Below are positions 1 through 8,704 of a stretch of 64,000 bases of DNA, piece by piece. The notes beneath the pieces were generated by a model. It had not been told where the DNA came from and searched no databases. It saw only the letters and a program-made list of their open reading frames with translations. The first letter of the stretch is position 1, and each line of letters starts with the position of its first letter. The translations under genes were made by a program, and so were the position numbers. The stretch is from Enterovibrio norvegicus_B (GTDB lineage: Bacteria; Pseudomonadota; Gammaproteobacteria; Enterobacterales; Vibrionaceae). The stretch lies in contig NZ_MDAG01000057.1 of NCBI RefSeq assembly GCF_002876705.1, positions 372,001 to 436,000 of the forward strand, given 5' to 3'.

Positions 1-230
1 AGCTCTATAATGCCAAAGCACTCTCTGCATGGTTTGCAGAAGGGTTGGAAGCGGGCAAGCTTAAAAACATGACCCCCGAGCTTTTCACAAACACCTACTC
101 GAGCCTGTTCAACGGCATGTTCCTGTGGCCACAAGTCTTCGAAATGCGCGCTATCCCAGAAGGGAAGGACATCGATGATAAGATCGAGCATGTTGTCAAT
201 GTGGTGTTGGGGGCGTGTGGGGTGGAGTAG
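1..230 (+). CDS. TetR-family regulator, C-terminal end (partial)
   Basis: The frame is open at the left edge of the window and ends at a TAG at 228-230, so only about 75 C-terminal residues are present. The visible part (motifs such as WFAEGLEAG and LFNGMFLWPQ) resembles the helical ligand-binding C-terminal domain of TetR-type repressors. The helix-turn-helix lies outside the window, so the family call rests on general resemblance only. A gene for a small phosphatase follows 41 bases downstream on the same strand. Confidence 0.45.
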   Translation, partial: LYNAKALSAWFAEGLEAGKLKNMTPELFTNTYSSLFNGMFLWPQVFEMRAIPEGKDIDDKIEHVVNVVLGACGVE

Positions 231-271
231 GCTTGCCTCATTGAGTGAATAAGCAAGGAGCGAGTGACGCA

Positions 272-748
272 ATGGAACAAATATTCTGGATAGAAGATAA
301 CGCAGTGGGTGGTCGTTCTGGTCCCGACAAAGACCCTTGGGATATCGTTCAACTCGCTGATGCAGGTATCACCGCAATTTTGTCCATGAATGATGGAGAA
401 GGCGTGCATATCGCGCGCCTTAAAGAGTGTGGAATCGACTACGCACATATTCCTCTATCAAGTAACGCGCCCCCGCTACAGGGTGATGTCAGTTTTTGCC
501 TTGACGCTTTACCTCGCATTGTTGAATTCATCGCTCGCCATCGCTCACTTGGAAAAGTCATCGTACATTGTCGCTCTGGAAAAGATCGAACAGGCATTGC
601 GCTCGCCGCCTATCTGATGCATTCACAAAAGATGAGCGCGAATGACGCTTACCATCAAATCAAAGCCATCCGAGATATCGTATTTACCGCCCCGGGTTGG
701 GAGGTATTTTCGTTGAAAGTGTTGGCGGCTTTCGAGCAAGGAGCATGA
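272..748 (+). CDS. Small protein-tyrosine / dual-specificity phosphatase
   Basis: A 158-residue cytosolic protein with the cysteine phosphatase signature HCRSGKDRTG, nucleophile Cys100 and the phosphate-binding Arg six residues later (the HCX5R loop). An Asp/Asn-rich segment upstream (SMNDGEG) lies where the first strand of the fold would be. I chose the ATG at 272 because AAGGAG lies 12 bases upstream; a GTG at 245 has no good ribosome site. The stop at 746-748 is one base before the ATG of the truncated HIT gene, so the two were probably translated together. The substrate cannot be told; the size fits low-specificity tyrosine phosphatases of the PTP/DSP superfamily. Confidence 0.8.
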   Translation: MEQIFWIEDNAVGGRSGPDKDPWDIVQLADAGITAILSMNDGEGVHIARLKECGIDYAHIPLSSNAPPLQGDVSFCLDALPRIVEFIARHRSLGKVIVHCRSGKDRTGIALAAYLMHSQKMSANDAYHQIKAIRDIVFTAPGWEVFSLKVLAAFEQGA

Positions 749-749
749 A

Positions 750-959
750 ATGACAATCATTGAACAAATTGTGGCGAGAGAATTAGACGCGGTGATTGTG
801 TACGAGTCTCCAGATGTGATCGCTTTCGCAGATCGCTCTGTGAACGAGGAAAAGGGAACAGGAATCGCGGATAGACAAAGGGGGAAACCGAGTACGACAC
901 GGAGCTCGGTCTTTATGTGTGATGCCTATAAACCCGATAAGTCTGCAAACACCCGATAA
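750..959 (+). pseudogene. Truncated HIT-family protein remnant
   Basis: The first ~28 residues (IVARELDAVIVYES, then DVIAFADR) match the start of HIT-domain nucleotide hydrolases, which normally run 110-140 residues and end in an H-x-H-x-H active site. Here the similarity stops near base 835. The remaining ~40 residues are low-complexity and unlike the family, and no histidine triad is present. The start is good: AAGGAG at 738-743, one base after the phosphatase stop. The tail overlaps the 3' end of the opposite-strand SnoaL gene. The simplest reading is an internal/3' deletion that fused the HIT start to unrelated DNA. Confidence 0.6.
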
Positions 960-1306
960 TCCGAAATTAAACCATTTTTCACATCTAAAAACGTAGAAAA
1001 AACGGCGGCGTGTTCACTGCCATCTAATCTCACATAGTCCACAGTACCAAAACAACTTATATGGGTAGAATCCGTCTTATCTGAGCGTTGAAACACAATG
1101 TTATCAATGGTGTGTTTCATGGCTTCTATGCTGGAAAAGAACTGACGATTTCCTTCTAGGATTTGTGTTTTGTCAGTCACTTCTGGGTAATTACCCAGAC
1201 GAAAGCGGCTCTGTTCAGTTAACACGTTACTAAGGTAATCAACGTTCTTATTGTCAACGGCTTGGTATAAATTTCGTACTAGGGTGTCGACTTGTTGAAT
1301 ATCCAT
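926..1306 (-). CDS. SnoaL-like / NTF2-fold protein
   Basis: A 126-residue soluble protein with the layout of SnoaL/NTF2-like folds: an N-terminal helix (VDTLVRNLYQAVDNKNVDYL), a middle ITNI-like ring of strands, and a C-terminal strand pair (FSTFLDVKNGLISDYRVF). A ribosome site AGAGG lies 9 bases before the ATG. These proteins may be small-molecule isomerases, hydrolases or binding proteins; nothing here fixes the substrate. It lies just downstream of a VOC-fold gene on the same strand, so the two may share a transcript. Its 3' end overlaps the HIT remnant. Confidence 0.65.
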   Translation of the reverse strand: MDIQQVDTLVRNLYQAVDNKNVDYLSNVLTEQSRFRLGNYPEVTDKTQILEGNRQFFSSIEAMKHTIDNIVFQRSDKTDSTHISCFGTVDYVRLDGSEHAAVFSTFLDVKNGLISDYRVFADLSGL

Positions 1307-1331
1307 TTTTCTTACCTCTCTTTACTGCATC

Positions 1332-1817
1332 TTATGCATGGGTTGTATTCTGGTTGGTCTCTTTCTTTTCGAGCTCGCCGCTTTCGCCGCCGTACATGTT
1401 TTTCTCTGACGGTTTGTCGCTGTTGTATTGCAAGAATTCAAATTGAAAGCCTGCAGGGTCGTTGTAATACACGGTTTGTCGGAAAGGGTGGTCGCGGCCT
1501 TTAATATCAACACTGAACCCTTTGAGTGATAAGCGGTGAATGACGCTTTGAAGGTCGTCAACCACGAAACCTATGTGTGCGACGCCGGGTTGAATACCTT
1601 TAAGATCCCTAATTTCGCCAACAGCTCCGTCGTTGAGTGTCAGGTAATAATCATCATCTCCTACATGAAGCCAATGACGGGTCGATGCATAATCTGCACT
1701 GCCCCATGTCATATCGCCTTCACCACGGACTCGCCACTGCGGGAACGCGGTCAGCAAAAAAGCTAACGTTGGTCGAATGTCTTCCATCACTAAATTGATA
1801 TGTTCTAAGCGCACCAT
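1332..1817 (-). CDS. VOC-family (glyoxalase/dioxygenase-like) protein
   Basis: About 161 residues. It carries the paired beta-alpha-beta-beta-beta motifs of the vicinal oxygen chelate fold: LEHINLVMEDI near the start and VAHIGFVVDDL in the middle, each with a His in a metal-ligand position, and a Glu near FEFLQY. A hydrophilic tail (SGELEKKETNQN) extends past the fold. The ATG at 1817 is preferred over the one at 1832 because GGAGG lies 5 bases before it. Divergent from the LysR gene at 1926, which may control it (inference). The substrate is unknown. Confidence 0.75.
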   Translation of the reverse strand: MVRLEHINLVMEDIRPTLAFLLTAFPQWRVRGEGDMTWGSADYASTRHWLHVGDDDYYLTLNDGAVGEIRDLKGIQPGVAHIGFVVDDLQSVIHRLSLKGFSVDIKGRDHPFRQTVYYNDPAGFQFEFLQYNSDKPSEKNMYGGESGELEKKETNQNTTHA

Positions 1818-1925
1818 GTTTACCTCCACCATCTGTATTTCGACTTCGTTGTCACAGTCATCACGTTGATGGTGAAACTTTAGGCTTGTTTAAATTTGTA
1901 AACAATATGGTTTTATGTAGACTCT

Positions 1926-2879
1926 ATGTTGAGTTTTTATCAACAATTGGTGGTGTGTGTGGATACGTTTAATGCGATTCCGATTTTTGTTGCTGTTGCG
2001 GATACGGGGGGCTTTTCAAGTGCCGCGCGTGTACTCAATATCTCTAAATCGGCGGTGAGTAAGAGAATCACACAGTTGGAAGCGCAGCTAGGTGCACGAC
2101 TGTTTCATCGCACCACGCGAAAACTCAGTTTGACTGAGGCGGGTGAACGCTATTACCAATACGCAGCACAAGCCAGTAGAGCGGCAAAACAAGCAGAAGA
2201 TGCGGTGGGGGAGTTGCAAGGCGAACCAAAAGGCGTGCTGAAGGTGCTGTTGCCGATGTCGATAGGCCAATTGCACATTGCCCCGCTAATCCCTGAGTTT
2301 CTGGCGCTTCATCCTCAGCTTCATATCGACTTAGTGTTGGATGACCGCGACGTTAACCTCATTGAGCAGGGGTATGATCTGGCGATTAGAACAGGAGGAG
2401 AATTAACGGATTCGAGCTTGATTGCACGACGTTTGGTGCCGTTGCATAGCATCGTGTGCGTGTCTCCCGCTTTTCATAACAAACATCGTAAGCACCTGAC
2501 AAAACCGGAACAACTGGTACATGTAAATTGCCTCACGTATAGCTATTCCAGTAATGCGGATGTGTGGACGTTTTCGTCAAAAAGCGGTGACCTCTGCAAG
2601 GTGAAAGTCGCAGGCAATTACCGTGTTAATAATAGCGTGGCACTTCGAGACGCTGTAATTGCAGGTTCCGGCGTAGCAAGGCTTCCGACATTTGTTGTCG
2701 GAGAGGCCATTCGGAACGGAGAGCTGGTTGCTTTGTTTGACGACTATGAAATGCCCTACAAAAATCTCTATTCTGTTTACCCTGAACGGGACTATTTGCC
2801 AGAAAAAGTCAGAGTGTTTTTGGATTTCATCGTCGAAAAACTAGGAAATGGATCAGCTTATTGGGATCGATTCGAGTGA
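1926..2879 (+). CDS. LysR-type transcriptional regulator
   Basis: A full-length LysR protein (about 305-317 residues). The helix-turn-helix covers FSSAARVLNISKSAVSKRIT, with the usual LFHRTTRKLSLTEAG wing, followed by a periplasmic-binding-like effector domain (LLPMSIGQLHIAPLIPEF and onward). It resembles the CrgA/DsdC-type branch that starts MDTFxAIPxF, so a GTG at 1959 could be the true start instead of the ATG at 1926. It is divergent from the VOC/SnoaL pair with a 108-base gap, the normal arrangement for a local regulator. Confidence 0.85.
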   Translation: MLSFYQQLVVCVDTFNAIPIFVAVADTGGFSSAARVLNISKSAVSKRITQLEAQLGARLFHRTTRKLSLTEAGERYYQYAAQASRAAKQAEDAVGELQGEPKGVLKVLLPMSIGQLHIAPLIPEFLALHPQLHIDLVLDDRDVNLIEQGYDLAIRTGGELTDSSLIARRLVPLHSIVCVSPAFHNKHRKHLTKPEQLVHVNCLTYSYSSNADVWTFSSKSGDLCKVKVAGNYRVNNSVALRDAVIAGSGVARLPTFVVGEAIRNGELVALFDDYEMPYKNLYSVYPERDYLPEKVRVFLDFIVEKLGNGSAYWDRFE

Positions 2880-2901
2880 GCCTGACAGTGCTGCACATTG
2901 T

Positions 2902-3084
2902 TTAGGATGATTTGACGCTACTCTCGATCTTTTCGATTTCTTGCCAAATATCTTCTGCCTCAGCGGTTATCAGCGAATAGGTTTTGATGTCACCATTTCG
3001 TTGCGCCTTCATTGCCTGTTCTAATTTTGCCTTGTACGTGTTTCGAAGTTTTTTGGTCGGGTCTTTTTTGAAGAATGAAAACAT
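2902..3084 (-). CDS. DUF6435-type small protein (copy 1)
   Basis: A 60-residue, highly charged, probably helical protein beginning MFSFFKKDPTKKL, with the block QRNGDIKTYS. The ribosome site AAGGA lies 7 bases before the ATG. It closely resembles a second gene in this window at 13171-13347. I associate this sequence with the DUF6435 family of gammaproteobacteria; no function is known to me. It stands alone between a LysR gene and a SnoaL-like gene. Confidence 0.75.
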   Translation of the reverse strand: MFSFFKKDPTKKLRNTYKAKLEQAMKAQRNGDIKTYSLITAEAEDIWQEIEKIESSVKSS

Positions 3085-3214
3085 GCGTAATCCTTAGACA
3101 TTAAGTTCAATCGTATTACGCATGCACCTTGAACCAAGATCAGTGATTCAGCGTTTATTCTTGGTTCAACGTTTACCCAGAAGGGTACTCAGAATGTTTG
3201 AACAAGCTTAAGGC

Positions 3215-3979
3215 CTAGAACTTCCCGTTCTCGTTATTCCATACTGAACGCGGCGGAACGGTTTCGACCGTGTCCCAATGCTCCACGATCTTTCCATTCT
3301 CAAGGCGGTACAAATCGTAAAAGGCAGTATGCTCGCCCATTCGGAAGCCTTCGCAGACGCTAAGAACGAAGTTGCCTTCAGCAAGGGTGCGATGATGGGT
3401 TTCGTAGAGAAGGGTCGCGGGTTGGTCTGCTGTGCCCAACGCAGCGATCAGTGAATCAATGTCGTCGCTAAGTTGTGGGTTATGTTCGGTGTAATTGTTT
3501 GCATTCATGTAATCAAGCATCAGGTGGGCTTGCTTGTTAATCAGAACATCTTGAACGAAGGCGTTGATGGTGGCGCGATTGCTTTCTGTCTGTGCAATGT
3601 CACTAACCTGCGTTGTGCCATCAGTCATTGAATGGCCAGAAACGTTGGGCGCTTGTTTAAGTTGAAGGTTATCCCAGTGCTCGACCGTTTTGTCGCCTTC
3701 GAAACGGAACACTTCAAAGCAGATCTTCTCGCTGCTGAAATCGTACTCTGTGTGGGCAAAGATGTAATCGCCATCGGAAAAAATGCGGATGATTTCTACA
3801 TGAGGGTTTGTTTTCGCGAGTTGAGTGAACAGTTCTGCGAGTCCAATTCCACCTTCTTTGGTCATTGGGTTGTGCTGTACATACTGTGATTCGTCAACGA
3901 CAGCGACAGCGTGAGCATCACCGTTTTCAATTCCTTTTTTTAGAAGATCGTGTATCCATTGCTTCCGTTCTGCACTCAT
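3215..3979 (-). CDS. Tandem SnoaL-like (double NTF2-fold) protein
   Basis: About 254 residues forming two copies of one fold. The first half has YVQHNPMTKEGG and IFAHTEYDF then VEHWDNLQ; the second has YTEHNPQLSDD and FVLSVCEGF then VEHWDTVE. The repeated HNP...EHWD pairing is typical of the 'SnoaL-like aldol condensation-catalyzing enzyme' group. The ATG at 3979 is chosen because AAGGGA precedes it at suitable distance; an in-frame ATG at 3997 lacks this. No signal peptide. Cofactor and substrate are unknown. Confidence 0.7.
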   Translation of the reverse strand: MSAERKQWIHDLLKKGIENGDAHAVAVVDESQYVQHNPMTKEGGIGLAELFTQLAKTNPHVEIIRIFSDGDYIFAHTEYDFSSEKICFEVFRFEGDKTVEHWDNLQLKQAPNVSGHSMTDGTTQVSDIAQTESNRATINAFVQDVLINKQAHLMLDYMNANNYTEHNPQLSDDIDSLIAALGTADQPATLLYETHHRTLAEGNFVLSVCEGFRMGEHTAFYDLYRLENGKIVEHWDTVETVPPRSVWNNENGKF

Positions 3980-4298
3980 ACATCTTGTCCCTTTCATGCT
4001 GATTGCAAACGAGTGTAGCTGAAAGCAATGTGAACAGTTGCCTCATAAACCAATCACGGTGAGACTTGTTGTTTTGAAAAGAACACAAAAGGCGTGTTTT
4101 GACGTGCGTACAATGTCTCTCTGAGGTGCGTCGCTTTGCTCTTCGCGTCAACTTGCCATCGCAGGTGATATTTTTAGTAGATTCTTGCTTTATCTTTCTG
4201 ATTACTAAGATAATTTATCTTTGTGTGATCTGTATTACATTTTATTGAAAGATAACGTAAACTACGCGCCTAATTTTATGCCCAATATCAGGTGAATT

Positions 4299-5921
4299 AT
4301 GATTCGTATCAACCAAGTTAAACTACCGCTGGATCACAGTGAAGATGCGCTGCAGCGTTATGTGTTAGAGGTTCTGTCTATCTCTGAGCAGCAGTTGGTT
4401 GATATCCATGTTTTCAAACGTGGTTATGATGCGCGTAAAAAAAATCAAATTACTCTTATTTATACCTTGGACGTGACGCTAACAGATGTTGATGAAGAGC
4501 AGCTGTTAAAAGGGTTTGAGAACGATCATAACGTTCGCGTTTCGCCAGATACTGAATACAAATATGTTGCTACCGCACCGGCTAACTTAACTGAGCGCCC
4601 AATCGTGATTGGTATGGGGCCATGTGGTGTGTTCGTGGCGCTAATTCTTGCGCAAATGGGCTTCAAGCCAATCGTTCTTGAGCGCGGTAAATCGGTGCAT
4701 GAACGTGCGAAAGACACATTCCGCTTTTGGCGTACGAGCGAGTTGAACACCGAATCCAATGTCCAATTTGGGGAAGGTGGTGCAGGGACGTTCTCTGACG
4801 GTAAGCTGTATAGCCAAGTGAAAGATCCAGGCTTTAAAGGCCTGAAAGTAAAACAAGAATTTGTTGCTGCGGGCGCACCTGCAGAAATTATTTACGTAAG
4901 CAAACCGCACATTGGTACCTACAAACTGGTGACCATGGTTGAGAAAATGCGCCGTAAGATCATCGAGCTTGGCGGTGAAATTCGTTTTGAAACGCGTGTT
5001 GATGAGATCAACATTGAAGGGACAGGCGACGATCAACATGTGACAGGCGTGACGCTCAACGGCGGTGAAGTGATCAACAGTAAGCATGTTGTTGCTGCTA
5101 TCGGCCACAGCGCACGTGACACATTCCAAATGCTGCACGACAAAGGTGTTTATATGGAAGCACAATCGTTCTCGATTGGTTTCCGTATTGAGCACAAGCA
5201 AGAGATGATCGATAAAGCGCGCTTTGGTAAGAGTGCGGGCCACCCACTGCTAGGCGCTGCGGATTACAAACTGGTTCACCATTGTAAGAATGGTCGCTCG
5301 GTTTACAGCTTCTGTATGTGTCCGGGCGGTGTTGTTGTTGCGGCGACATCTGAAGAGCATGCTGTTGTTACTAATGGTATGAGCCAATATTCTCGTAGCG
5401 AGCGCAATGCGAACAGTGCGATTGTGGTAGGCATTTCTCCAGAAGATTTCGACAATGATCCTCTTCAGGGTGTGGCGTTGCAGCGTAAGCTTGAGCGTAA
5501 TGCGTACATCATGGGCGGAAGCAACTACGATGCGCCTGCTCAAATGGTCGGCGATTTCTTGGCGGCGGGTGAAGGTAAACCTTATGAAGCGGTTGAGCCA
5601 TCTTACAAACCAAATGTGAAAATGACCGATTTGAGCGATGCACTGCCAGATTTTGCGATTGAAGCGATTCGTGAAGCCTTGCCTGCGTTTGCAAAGAAAA
5701 TCCGTGGTTTTGATAGTAAAGACGCGATGTTAACGGGTGTTGAAACGCGTACATCTTCACCTGTACAAATCAAGCGTGGCGCTGATTTCCAAAGCATCAA
5801 CACCAAAGGTCTGTACCCTGGTGGCGAAGGTGCGGGTTATGCGGGTGGTATTTTGTCTGCGGGTATCGATGGTATCAAAATCGCTGAAGCTGTGGCATTG
5901 GATATGTTAGCAAACGCGTAA
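4299..5921 (+). CDS. COG2509-type FAD-dependent dehydrogenase
   Basis: A 540-residue flavoprotein. Residues 1-95 form a small N-terminal domain (RINQVKLPLDH...). A dinucleotide-binding motif follows at about 103-108 (IGMGPCGVF) with the acidic end of strand 2 at LERG. A conserved FGEGGAGTFSDGKL block and a C-terminal FAD motif (GLYPGGEGAGYAGG) complete it. This pattern fits the uncharacterised 'FAD-dependent dehydrogenase' family COG2509, whose substrate is not established as far as I know. AGGTGA precedes the ATG. Monocistronic, closed by a hairpin terminator at 5959. Confidence 0.85.
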   Translation: MIRINQVKLPLDHSEDALQRYVLEVLSISEQQLVDIHVFKRGYDARKKNQITLIYTLDVTLTDVDEEQLLKGFENDHNVRVSPDTEYKYVATAPANLTERPIVIGMGPCGVFVALILAQMGFKPIVLERGKSVHERAKDTFRFWRTSELNTESNVQFGEGGAGTFSDGKLYSQVKDPGFKGLKVKQEFVAAGAPAEIIYVSKPHIGTYKLVTMVEKMRRKIIELGGEIRFETRVDEINIEGTGDDQHVTGVTLNGGEVINSKHVVAAIGHSARDTFQMLHDKGVYMEAQSFSIGFRIEHKQEMIDKARFGKSAGHPLLGAADYKLVHHCKNGRSVYSFCMCPGGVVVAATSEEHAVVTNGMSQYSRSERNANSAIVVGISPEDFDNDPLQGVALQRKLERNAYIMGGSNYDAPAQMVGDFLAAGEGKPYEAVEPSYKPNVKMTDLSDALPDFAIEAIREALPAFAKKIRGFDSKDAMLTGVETRTSSPVQIKRGADFQSINTKGLYPGGEGAGYAGGILSAGIDGIKIAEAVALDMLANA

Positions 5922-5958
5922 GCTCAATACCCTGAAATAAAATCGCGATGCGAATACT

Positions 5959-5990
5959 AGCCGAAGACTTTTTGTCTTCGGCTTTTTTAT
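5959..5990 (+). terminator. Rho-independent terminator of the COG2509 gene
   Basis: A perfect 10-bp stem (AGCCGAAGAC / GTCTTCGGCT) with a TTTTT loop is followed by a T-run, 38 bases after the stop codon. Confidence 0.9.
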
Positions 5991-6260
5991 TTCTACATAC
6001 ACATGTCCACTGTTGGTTTTCTTTATTTATATATGCCTCTGGCACGTATATTTCGTTATTTAATCGGTATTTATATGTGCTACAAAATTAATCAATGATT
6101 CTGAAAATCATAAAGGTAGATCTGAAACGCTCTTTTTGAAAAACAACTGATTCTTAAGGAAACTTTTGAATTCCAAGTGTGATGCGTAATTGATTATTTG
6201 ACTCGCGAAATAACTATGATGCGCGAGTTCATTATTAACGTTGTCATCAAGGAGATTGAT
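5991..6260. other. AT-rich leader upstream of the Dcu carrier
   Basis: No gene is seen in these 270 bases. There is a perfect inverted repeat ATGATT-5-AATCAT at 6095-6111. It is a possible operator, but its spacing does not fit the FNR consensus. Confidence 0.3.
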
Positions 6261-7574
6261 GTGTTTTTCATCGAGTTTTTCATTGTTCTCGGCTGTATTC
6301 TTATCGGGGCTCGCATCGGCGGGATTGGTCTAGGTGTTCTAGGTGGCGTTGGTCTTGCCATCCTGAGTTTTGGTTTTGGTCTTCAACCTACCAGCCCACC
6401 GATTGATGTAATGCTTATGATCATGGCGGTTGTTGCTGCGGCTGCGGCAATGCAAGCGTCAGGTGGTTTGGATTACCTTATCAAGATTGCTTCAAGCATT
6501 TTGCGCAAAAATCCTCGTCACATCACTTTTATCGCGCCATTGGTTACTTATCTATTTACCTTCCTTGCGGGTACGGGTCACGTAGCGTATTCCGTGCTTC
6601 CTGTTATCGCGGAAGTGAGCCGTCGTAGTGGCGTGCGACCTGAGCGCCCTATGGGTATGGCCGTTATCGCTTCTCAGTTCGCGATTGTGGCGAGCCCAAT
6701 TGCAGCCGCTGTTGTGGCATTGGTTGCTTTCCTTGAGCCACAAGGCATCACACTTGCACAAGTTCTGGCGATCACGATTCCGGGTACTTTCCTAGGTCTA
6801 GCTGCAGCATGTGTCATCGTGAACAAGCTAGGTAAAGAGCTGAAAGACGATCCTGAATATCAACGTCGCATGCAAGATCCTGCGTTCCGTAAAGAGATGG
6901 AACAAGAAATCGAAGTGGCGGAAATCGTGGTTAAGCCACAAGCAAAAACGGCGGTTGGTCTGTTCTTGTTTGGTGCGCTAGCCGTGGTCATCATGGGGGC
7001 ATTCCCAGCACTTCGTCCTCAGTTTGACGGTTCTGCCATGGGCATGGCACACACCATTGAAATCATCATGCTATCCATGGGCGCGTTGATCATTTTGATT
7101 TGTAAGCCTGATGGCAATGAAATCACGCAAGGTTCTGTGTTCCATGCGGGTATGCGCGCTATCGTGGCGATCTTCGGTATTGCATGGTTGGGTGACACCT
7201 TCATCGCAGGTCACGGCGACATCGTGAAAGAAACTGTCTCTGGCCTTGTAGAAGTCGCGCCGTGGACGTTTGCATTTGCCTTGTTTGGTTTGTCGGTAAT
7301 GGTAAACAGCCAAGGCGCAACCACAGCAGTATTGGTGCCGGTTGCCATTTCGCTGGAATTGCCAGTGGAAGTGATTATTGCGACGTTTGTTGCGGTGAAC
7401 GGTTACTTCTTCATTCCTAACTACGGTCCAATCATTGCGTCAATCGACTTTGACCGCACGGGTACGACGAAGATTGGTAAATACATCTTTAACCACAGCT
7501 TTATGATCCCAGGTCTGTTGAGCATGGTGTTCAGTATTATCTTCGGCTTTATTTTTGCGGGTTTTGTTCTGTAG
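6261..7574 (+). CDS. Anaerobic C4-dicarboxylate carrier, Dcu (DcuA/DcuB) family
   Basis: Inner-membrane antiporter of about 437 residues, matching the 433-446 of E. coli DcuA/DcuB. Family blocks visible: GARIGGIGLG near the N-terminus, QASGGLDYL, LRKNPRHIT, AGTGHVAYSVLPVIAEV, RPERPM and a C-terminal FDRTGTTKIGKYIFNHSF. Members exchange fumarate, malate or aspartate for succinate during fumarate respiration. Features of both DcuA (AMQASGGLDYL) and DcuB (GTGHVAY, RPERPM) are present, so no letter is assigned. The GTG at 6261 is chosen because AAGGAG lies 6 bases before it and the protein then begins in line with family members; upstream ATGs would add an unusual extension. Confidence 0.9.
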   Translation: MFFIEFFIVLGCILIGARIGGIGLGVLGGVGLAILSFGFGLQPTSPPIDVMLMIMAVVAAAAAMQASGGLDYLIKIASSILRKNPRHITFIAPLVTYLFTFLAGTGHVAYSVLPVIAEVSRRSGVRPERPMGMAVIASQFAIVASPIAAAVVALVAFLEPQGITLAQVLAITIPGTFLGLAAACVIVNKLGKELKDDPEYQRRMQDPAFRKEMEQEIEVAEIVVKPQAKTAVGLFLFGALAVVIMGAFPALRPQFDGSAMGMAHTIEIIMLSMGALIILICKPDGNEITQGSVFHAGMRAIVAIFGIAWLGDTFIAGHGDIVKETVSGLVEVAPWTFAFALFGLSVMVNSQGATTAVLVPVAISLELPVEVIIATFVAVNGYFFIPNYGPIIASIDFDRTGTTKIGKYIFNHSFMIPGLLSMVFSIIFGFIFAGFVL

Positions 7575-7618
7575 TTTTAAAAGCATGCTCTCGCGGTCAT
7601 GGGAGTGAGTGGATACAA

Positions 7619-7650
7619 AAAAGTCGCCCAATGTTGGCGACTTTTCTTTT
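7619..7650. terminator. Bidirectional terminator between dcu and the deacetylase gene
   Basis: The inverted repeat AAAAGTCGCC / GGCGACTTTT with a 7-base loop has A-runs on one side and T-runs on the other. It lies between two convergent genes and can serve both. Confidence 0.85.
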
Positions 7651-7663
7651 TAGGTTCTATTGA

Positions 7664-8704
7664 TCACTTGGCAGACCTAAATCCGTTCAATACTGCAACG
7701 GTGTTATGGCCCAGATCGTCAACGGCGTAACCGCCTTCAAACACAAAGAGGGTAGGTAAACCCAACTCGCCCAGCATTTCACCGATGTTTAGATAGTCTT
7801 CGAGCTTGAGTTTGAAGTGGCTGATTGGATCGTGCTCATACGTGTCCATACCCAATGAAATCACGAGCGATTCTGGGCCAAAGGTGCGTACTCTCTCAAT
7901 GGCCATTTCTAGGGTCGGGCGATACAACGACCAATCGGTTTTGCCTTGTGGCAATGGCAGATTGAGGTTGAAGCCTTTGCCTTTGCCTTCGCCGTGCTCA
8001 TCATCAAAACCCAAGTAGTGCGGGTAATCGTAGTCTGGGTCACCGTGGATAGACACGAAAAGCACGTCGTCACGATCGTAGAAAGCGGCCTGTGTGCCGT
8101 TGCCGTGGTGATAGTCGATATCTAGGATTGCGACCTTCTCATGACCATGACGGCGCAAACCCTCTGCTGCGATAGCAGCATTATTGATGTAGCAGTAACC
8201 CCCCATCAAATCCGGTGCTGCATGGTGGCCTGGTGGACGGCACAATGCGAAGGCGGCTTTCTCGCCATTTATCAGTGCGTCAACACCTGTCAGGGCGCAG
8301 TCTACCGCGGAAGAAATGGCTTCAAAGCTGGTTTTAGTGATCGCTGCTGTCATGTCAAAGCTGTAGTAACCCAGCTTGCCTTCAATGTCTTTCGGCACGC
8401 GGTTACGAAGGTGTCGGGCAGGCGCAAAGCAGTAAGGTGATGCATCGTGCTCTGGGCCGTAAGTGGCTTCCCACTCGTTCCATGCGTTTTGCAGGAACGC
8501 AACATAATCTGGAGTATGTACCCACAACATTGGGTCAATACCAAACGTTTTGGGTTCGATAACTTGATAGCCGCCATCGCTGTTAATGGCGTTAAGCACC
8601 ATGTCGGCGCGTTCAGGCGTTTCAAAGCATGGGGTCGGTTCGCCGCCAAGGAATTCGTATTTTACTTGGTGAAGCTTTTGTTTCTCGCTGTAGATAACCT
8701 TCAT
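7664..8704 (-). CDS. aphA: Acetylpolyamine amidohydrolase (class II HDAC-like)
   Basis: A 346-residue Zn-dependent deacetylase of the arginase/HDAC fold. His160-His161 (CRPPGHHA) form the acid/base pair. Predicted Zn ligands are Asp197 and His199 (DIDYHHGNG) and Asp287 (GMDTYEHDP); Tyr326 (EGGY) is the oxyanion residue. Length, the N-terminal MKVIYSE segment and the family insert near residues 80-105 fit Mycoplana APAH, which removes acetyl groups from acetylputrescine, acetylcadaverine and acetylspermidine. Its ATG overlaps the stop of the upstream polyamine-binding protein gene by one base (TAATG), so the pair is translationally coupled. This supports scavenging of acetylated polyamines. 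Confidence 0.85.
   Translation of the reverse strand: MKVIYSEKQKLHQVKYEFLGGEPTPCFETPERADMVLNAINSDGGYQVIEPKTFGIDPMLWVHTPDYVAFLQNAWNEWEATYGPEHDASPYCFAPARHLRNRVPKDIEGKLGYYSFDMTAAITKTSFEAISSAVDCALTGVDALINGEKAAFALCRPPGHHAAPDLMGGYCYINNAAIAAEGLRRHGHEKVAILDIDYHHGNGTQAAFYDRDDVLFVSIHGDPDYDYPHYLGFDDEHGEGKGKGFNLNLPLPQGKTDWSLYRPTLEMAIERVRTFGPESLVISLGMDTYEHDPISHFKLKLEDYLNIGEMLGELGLPTLFVFEGGYAVDDLGHNTVAVLNGFRSAK

Noticed and set aside
4641..5243. 200-codon frame on the minus strand inside the COG2509 gene
   Set aside because: Antisense shadow of a well-supported flavoprotein gene; no ribosome site and no recognisable domain.
5991..6260. FNR site before the Dcu carrier gene
   Set aside because: The palindrome has a 5-base spacer and wrong half-sites (ATGATT/AATCAT rather than TTGAT/ATCAA with 4).
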